Source of the DNA: Coxiellaceae bacterium UBA1530
Lineage (GTDB): Bacteria > Pseudomonadota > Gammaproteobacteria > Coxiellales > Coxiellaceae
NCBI GenBank assembly: GCA_002323325.1
Contig: DCQA01000053.1
Span: 1 to 14,762, forward strand
DNA length: 14,762 nucleotides
Direction of reading: 5' to 3'
Numbering within the stretch: position 1 is the stretch's first letter; each line of letters starts with the position of its first letter. Below the pieces are notes generated by a model. The model was not told the DNA's origin. It did no database searches and saw only the letters and a list, made by a program, of their open reading frames with translations. A program made the translations under genes and the position numbers. This document shows, one piece after another, positions 13,181 through 14,762 of this stretch.

Positions 13181-13792
13181 ATGACTAAGCCGGTAGGATT
13201 CGATGATAAACATCCGTATTATTGTCTCCATTCATTAATTGCAGAGTACGCACGCATGCTTCTCGTTGATCCTTATTCACACACACCCTTCGACATTAAC
13301 GATACCAATTATCTAGTTTATGCTATAAAAAAAGAGACTGGGTTTGAGATACGCGGGCTAGAAAAGCATACAAAGACGATATCGGCGGACACAGAGGCCA
13401 GGATTATCCCAGACTGGATGACTAATCAGCTCATGCAACTCAAGTCATCAGGGATAGCACTAACCATCAATCCATGGTCATCTTTATATCAAGGTATAGA
13501 GGCTATCAAACCTGAGAGATCCCTACAGAATTACCTTGAGACCTCACAAAAAAACGCTGCTTGTTTGCCAGGAAAAACATCAAAAGTAAACAGAAAGCCA
13601 CAGGCAATGTCACCAAGGGAATGTCTCTTATGGGCAGCGATTATCACCGCACCGGCTTGCCTAGCTTATTTATACATAAAATCATTAGCTACAGTGTCGG
13701 CAAAAGAGATCAAACATCATCTAAATCTGTTTGGAATTTTCACGCAGACAAATGAAATATTCAGCCAATCGGCTATGAAACCCTCTCTTTAA
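13181..13792 (+). CDS. Hypothetical protein, 203 residues, one predicted membrane segment
   Basis: I do not recognise this protein. The N-terminal about 140 residues look soluble and mixed. A basic patch (KTSKVNRK, 132-139) precedes a hydrophobic segment at about 149-166 (LLWAAIITAPACLAYLYI), followed by a short polar tail. This pattern suggests an inner-membrane protein with its N-terminal domain in the cytoplasm, by the positive-inside rule. The start at 13181 has no clear ribosome site. The gene begins 47 bases after xseA with no visible terminator between, so it may ride on the pabB-xseA transcript. Base composition is more AT-rich than in xseA, which makes it look like an accessory addition. 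No function is proposed. Confidence 0.65.
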   Translation: MTKPVGFDDKHPYYCLHSLIAEYARMLLVDPYSHTPFDINDTNYLVYAIKKETGFEIRGLEKHTKTISADTEARIIPDWMTNQLMQLKSSGIALTINPWSSLYQGIEAIKPERSLQNYLETSQKNAACLPGKTSKVNRKPQAMSPRECLLWAAIITAPACLAYLYIKSLATVSAKEIKHHLNLFGIFTQTNEIFSQSAMKPSL

Positions 13793-13856
13793 AAGTTAGT
13801 TGATAGAGTACAGGCTTACATGCTCTCAAAAAACACGCTCGAGATCAGTTTATAAA

Positions 13857-13917
13857 GGTTTTCATTTTCTAGGGATTCAGTTTACTGTGGCGTGAACCAC
13901 AGCCAACTCCGAAAATC
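13857..13917. other. Nested two-stem inverted-repeat structure in a non-coding gap
   Basis: An outer stem GGTTTTC (13857-13863) with GAAAATC (13911-13917), seven pairs including one G-U, encloses a perfect 6-bp hairpin CTGTGG / CCACAG (13885-13890 / 13897-13902). No T run follows on the plus strand, so it is not a standard terminator for the 203-residue gene. It could be a structured RNA, a repeat remnant or chance. The rest of the gap 13793-14030 holds only a purine-rich run (AAAGGAAGAGAAAGAGAGAG, from 13985) and no gene. Confidence 0.3.
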
Positions 13918-14030
13918 AAAGTGCAGGGTCATCGAAAAGCTATTTCTATTGTCAAGCAAAAACTTTATGATTTTTAAGTATTACAAAGGAAGAGAAAGAG
14001 AGAGACAATCGCTATTCTCTAAAATCTTGG

Positions 14031-14714
14031 TTAACGACTTAACGTTTTAACTGGCTGACCATTGTCAAGAAGTGGTCTGAAATCTCCATCGATTCTGTCT
14101 GCTAAATGGCTTCCTCTTCTTGTAAATACACAGAATAATCTATTAAGATACAATAATGAATGTGTTAGCTCACTTTTCGTTTCGAGACTATTGATTAGAT
14201 TATTTAAATTTTCACTATCTGACCGAACAATAAAAATTTTCACATCTCGTTTAATTTTTTCTGCCTTATCTCTATCTAATATAAATGTTTTTATTTTATC
14301 CATATACTCTTTAAGATCATTGAACAAGTCTAGATGTTTACTAAAGTTTTCAAGTCTACTTTCAGAGAAAGTTTCTATCTCGTTAAAGTTTAAGCCAAAA
14401 ACACCAAATTTTTTTAATATTTTTTTGTATTTACTAAATTTTTTAAGATCATCCTCAGATAAATAGTCTATTTGACTATCCCTTGCCCCAAGCTTACTAA
14501 GTACATTATATGTGATGGAATCAAGTATTGGCTCAATTAATTCTACAGGGGCTTGCAAACGTTGGTTGCAAGATGATTCAGTAAATTTTTTTGAATCGAC
14601 CACGTGAGATTGATATGCGTCGACAATTGGCGAATTATATGTATTCTCGGGGCTACATTTTTCTGCCACTGGTATATTGTCAAATTCTTTTTTTGTATCG
14701 TTTGTGCCTCTCAT
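14031..14714 (-). CDS. Hypothetical protein, 227 residues, AT-rich, internal repeat
   Basis: I do not recognise this protein. The gene is visibly more AT-rich than the housekeeping block. Residues 1-55 are polar and probably disordered. Residues about 57-195 are helical and rich in Lys, Leu and Phe. Two related segments stand out: LSEDDLKKFSKYKKIL (85-100) and FSESRLENFSKHLDLF (116-131), spaced 31 residues apart and sharing S-E-x-x-L-x-x-F-S-K. No signal peptide or membrane segment is seen. The ATG at 14714 is preceded by a weak CGGAT ribosome site. Codon bias toward A/T suggests an accessory or transferred gene. Its genomic partners lie beyond the window. A secreted or host-interacting role is possible but unsupported. 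Confidence 0.7.
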   Translation of the reverse strand: MRGTNDTKKEFDNIPVAEKCSPENTYNSPIVDAYQSHVVDSKKFTESSCNQRLQAPVELIEPILDSITYNVLSKLGARDSQIDYLSEDDLKKFSKYKKILKKFGVFGLNFNEIETFSESRLENFSKHLDLFNDLKEYMDKIKTFILDRDKAEKIKRDVKIFIVRSDSENLNNLINSLETKSELTHSLLYLNRLFCVFTRRGSHLADRIDGDFRPLLDNGQPVKTLSR

Positions 14715-14762
14715 AAAATATCCGTAACCGTCACAGCAACTACACCCTAGCTAAATAATTTA

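Noticed and set aside
13256..13330. Weak resemblance of LLVDPYSHTPF in the 203-residue protein to a U-box start
   Set aside because: Only a few residues agree and the rest of the domain pattern is not seen.
13561..13755. 64-codon ORF in another frame inside the 203-residue gene
   Set aside because: Fully contained in the longer frame and without a ribosome site; the longer frame has a coherent membrane segment.
14062..14466. 134-codon plus-strand ORF antisense to the 227-residue gene
   Set aside because: Its serine/leucine/phenylalanine-rich sequence is the usual mirror of a lysine-rich AT-rich gene on the other strand.

Overview
The window looks like a piece of a gammaproteobacterial chromosome. 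The evidence is a block of recognisable housekeeping genes (xseA, pabB, tsaB, and queF of the long Escherichia coli type) plus a patatin-like lipoprotein. On both sides of that block lie AT-rich genes of unknown function. A very long protein without a recognised domain, small orphan proteins, a Sel1-repeat protein and an NTE-type patatin would fit a host-associated lineage such as the Legionellales. That assignment is inference; no gene here proves it.

Layout. Positions 1-590 (minus) hold the N-terminal part of a Sel1-repeat protein that runs off the window. Positions 591-916 hold no convincing gene, only a short peptide-like remnant. Positions 917-2396 (minus) form a two-gene unit, a 158-residue orphan followed by the patatin lipoprotein, with an 11-base overlap. 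Positions 2397-2766 are a divergent control region with a five-copy 8-bp tandem repeat. A 198-residue orphan (plus) follows. It converges on a giant minus-strand gene of 1689 codons (3470-8539). Just upstream of the giant gene are a possible 35-codon leader ORF and two inverted repeats.

The housekeeping block covers 8803-13133. On the minus strand tsaB and queF form a pair; on the plus strand pabB and xseA overlap by 7 bases. The two pairs diverge from a gap of about 70 bp at 10345-10416. The products serve separate pathways: queuosine precursor synthesis (QueF), the t6A37 tRNA modification (TsaB), p-aminobenzoate/folate synthesis (PabB) and DNA repair (XseA). Their grouping looks positional rather than a single pathway.

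Positions 13181-13792 encode a small orphan with one predicted membrane segment, directly after xseA. Positions 13793-14030 are non-coding, with a two-stem inverted-repeat structure. Positions 14031-14714 (minus) encode a very AT-rich 227-residue orphan with an internal repeat.

The most interesting material is the giant gene with its leader and operator-like region, the tandem repeat upstream of the 198-residue gene, and the shared Pro-His-Ala-Ile C-terminus of two otherwise unlike accessory proteins. No rRNA, tRNA, CRISPR array, insertion sequence or complete mobile element was seen.
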